Below are positions 5,320 through 6,387 of a DNA stretch of 6,387 nt, in pieces; the first letter of the stretch is position 1, and the number at the start of each line of letters is the position of its first letter. The DNA lies in assembly GCA_023438325.1 (NCBI GenBank), contig JAEXRB010000289.1, positions 1-6,387 of the forward strand, given 5' to 3'. Both the position numbers and the translations under genes were made by a program. The notes below the pieces were generated by a model. It was given only the letters and a program-made list of their open reading frames with translations. It did not search any database and was not told the origin of the DNA. This stretch comes from Pseudomonadota bacterium (GTDB lineage Bacteria > Pseudomonadota > Gammaproteobacteria > Xanthomonadales > Xanthomonadaceae).

Positions 5320-6387
5320 TCAGTCCAGCACGCCGACGGAGAAGTCCAGCCCGATGACGGCCAGTTCCTCGCGCTCGGTGGCAAGGTCGGCGTGGGTGAG
5401 GGCATGGCTGGCCAGCCATGCTGCAGGCAGGTCGAGGCGGATCGTGTTGTCGTCGACATTCAGGCGCATCGGCGGCAACGGGGCGCGATCGTGGCTACGG
5501 TGCAGCAGGATGCCCAGGCGCAGCAACACGACGTTGCGCAGCGTGGCCTGCGCCATGCGACCGGGCAGGTTGGCGAGCATGTTCTGGTTGATGCCGCGGC
5601 GCTGGCAACGCACCAGGGCGGCGAGTACGGCTTGTTCCTGCCGGGAGAATCCGTCGATGTCCGAATTGGCCACCACGTAGGCACCGTGCTTCTGGTGCTG
5701 GCTGTGCGAGATGGCCAGCCCGAGTTCGTGCACGCGCGCGGCCCAGGCCAGCGTCAGGCGATCGTCCGGTTCCAGTTCCCAGGCGCCGGCGATCTGGTCG
5801 AACAGGGCCAGCACGGTGTCTTCCACGCGTTGTGCGTGTTCTGCGTCCACGCCGTAGCGTGTGGTCAGCGCGGCGATGGCGGCATCGCGCGGATCACGCT
5901 GCTGGGCACGGCCGAGCATGTCGTAGAGCACGCCTTCGCGCATCGCGGTTTCGCACACGCGCATCTGCGTGAGCCCCAGTTCGCGGAAGCAGGTATCCAT
6001 CACCAGAAGGCCGCCGGCAATGACCGGCCGGCGATCGCTGGAGACGCCCTCCAGGCGGATGTCATCGATGTGCTTGAAGTCCAGCAGCCGCTCGCAGGCA
6101 GCGGCAAGGCCATCGGCCGTGATCGCGCCGGCGGGCAGGTGAGGACTTGAGAGTATTTCCGAGATGGCTTTGGCGGTGCCGGAGGAGCCGATCGTTTCCT
6201 GCCAGCCGAGTGCGTTGTAGGCGGCGGTGAACTGCTGGAATTGCTGGGCCAGTTCCAGTTGTCCGGCCTGCCAGCGTTTGCGGGAAAGTTTGCCGTCGGG
6301 GAAAAAACGGCGGGTGGTGGCGATACAGCCCATCTGGAGGCTCTCGCGTTCCAGTGGCTGGAAGCCTTCGCCGATGATGAACTCGGT
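5320..6387 (-). CDS. ppx: Exopolyphosphatase (Ppx/GppA family), N-terminus off the window
   Basis: Ppx removes phosphate from the ends of polyphosphate chains; the related GppA converts pppGpp to ppGpp. The frame is open to the right edge, so the gene is partial at its 5' end. The visible 355 residues (of about 500 usual) begin TEFIIGEGFQPLERESLQMGC, which is the end of the GGGSTE phosphate-binding loop and the stretch after it. Next come SSGTAKAI and RRPVIAGGLLV of the second actin-like lobe, AMREGVLYDML, and an HD-like helical domain with HELGLAISHSQHQKHGAYVVANSDIDGFS. The product ends SVGVLD. The catalytic glutamate of the first lobe is upstream and unseen. The full gene probably starts a few hundred bases right of the edge; ppk is a common neighbour of ppx, but none is visible here. 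Ppx is preferred over GppA by overall resemblance, with moderate certainty. It converges with dksA. Confidence 0.9.
   Translation of the reverse strand, partial: TEFIIGEGFQPLERESLQMGCIATTRRFFPDGKLSRKRWQAGQLELAQQFQQFTAAYNALGWQETIGSSGTAKAISEILSSPHLPAGAITADGLAAACERLLDFKHIDDIRLEGVSSDRRPVIAGGLLVMDTCFRELGLTQMRVCETAMREGVLYDMLGRAQQRDPRDAAIAALTTRYGVDAEHAQRVEDTVLALFDQIAGAWELEPDDRLTLAWAARVHELGLAISHSQHQKHGAYVVANSDIDGFSRQEQAVLAALVRCQRRGINQNMLANLPGRMAQATLRNVVLLRLGILLHRSHDRAPLPPMRLNVDDNTIRLDLPAAWLASHALTHADLATEREELAVIGLDFSVGVLD

Noticed and set aside
5392..6150. A 252-codon open frame on the + strand opposite ppx
   Set aside because: It is a shadow of ppx: no recognised motif, no ribosome site of note, and the - strand frame matches the Ppx/GppA family along its whole length.

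Overview
The window is a stretch of ordinary chromosome from a GC-rich gammaproteobacterium. The best fit is the Xanthomonas/Lysobacter/Stenotrophomonas group. I infer this from the proteins, above all the DksA with a long lysine/alanine/proline tail, and not from any rRNA or other marker. There are no tRNA or rRNA genes, insertion sequences, phage genes or CRISPR arrays, and no intergenic gap exceeds about 150 bases.

Layout, left to right. (1) The 3' end of recJ (+), a single-strand exonuclease of DNA repair, runs off the left edge. (2) A complete mgtE (-), a CBS-domain Mg2+ channel/transporter, converges on recJ across a 60-base gap with a GC-rich hairpin. (3) A 146-base divergent spacer carries a striking imperfect inverted repeat (1892-1935). 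(4) A 607-residue integral membrane protein (+) of unknown function has about ten membrane helices, a glycosyltransferase-C-like look and a soluble C-terminal domain. (5) yidD (-), the small membrane-insertion helper, ends 6 bases from that gene. (6) A compact divergent control region (4055-4157) holds a good sigma70 promoter for dksA and a probable face-to-face promoter for yidD. (7) dksA (+) encodes a 348-residue protein: a histone-H1-like basic tail of about 200 residues fused to a full DksA core that has only two of the four zinc cysteines. (8) A strong hairpin terminator is shared with (9) ppx (-), an exopolyphosphatase of the Ppx/GppA family whose N-terminus lies off the right edge.

The genes do not form one operon or defence-type system; they are alternating single units. 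The only functional link is stress physiology: DksA works with ppGpp on RNA polymerase, and Ppx/GppA enzymes act on polyphosphate and pppGpp. The observations most worth following up are in dksA. An in-frame ATG at 4698 has a well-placed Shine-Dalgarno sequence and would make a tail-less DksA of normal size from the same gene. The inverted repeat between mgtE and the membrane protein gene is the other one. I did not find a clearly new multi-gene system.
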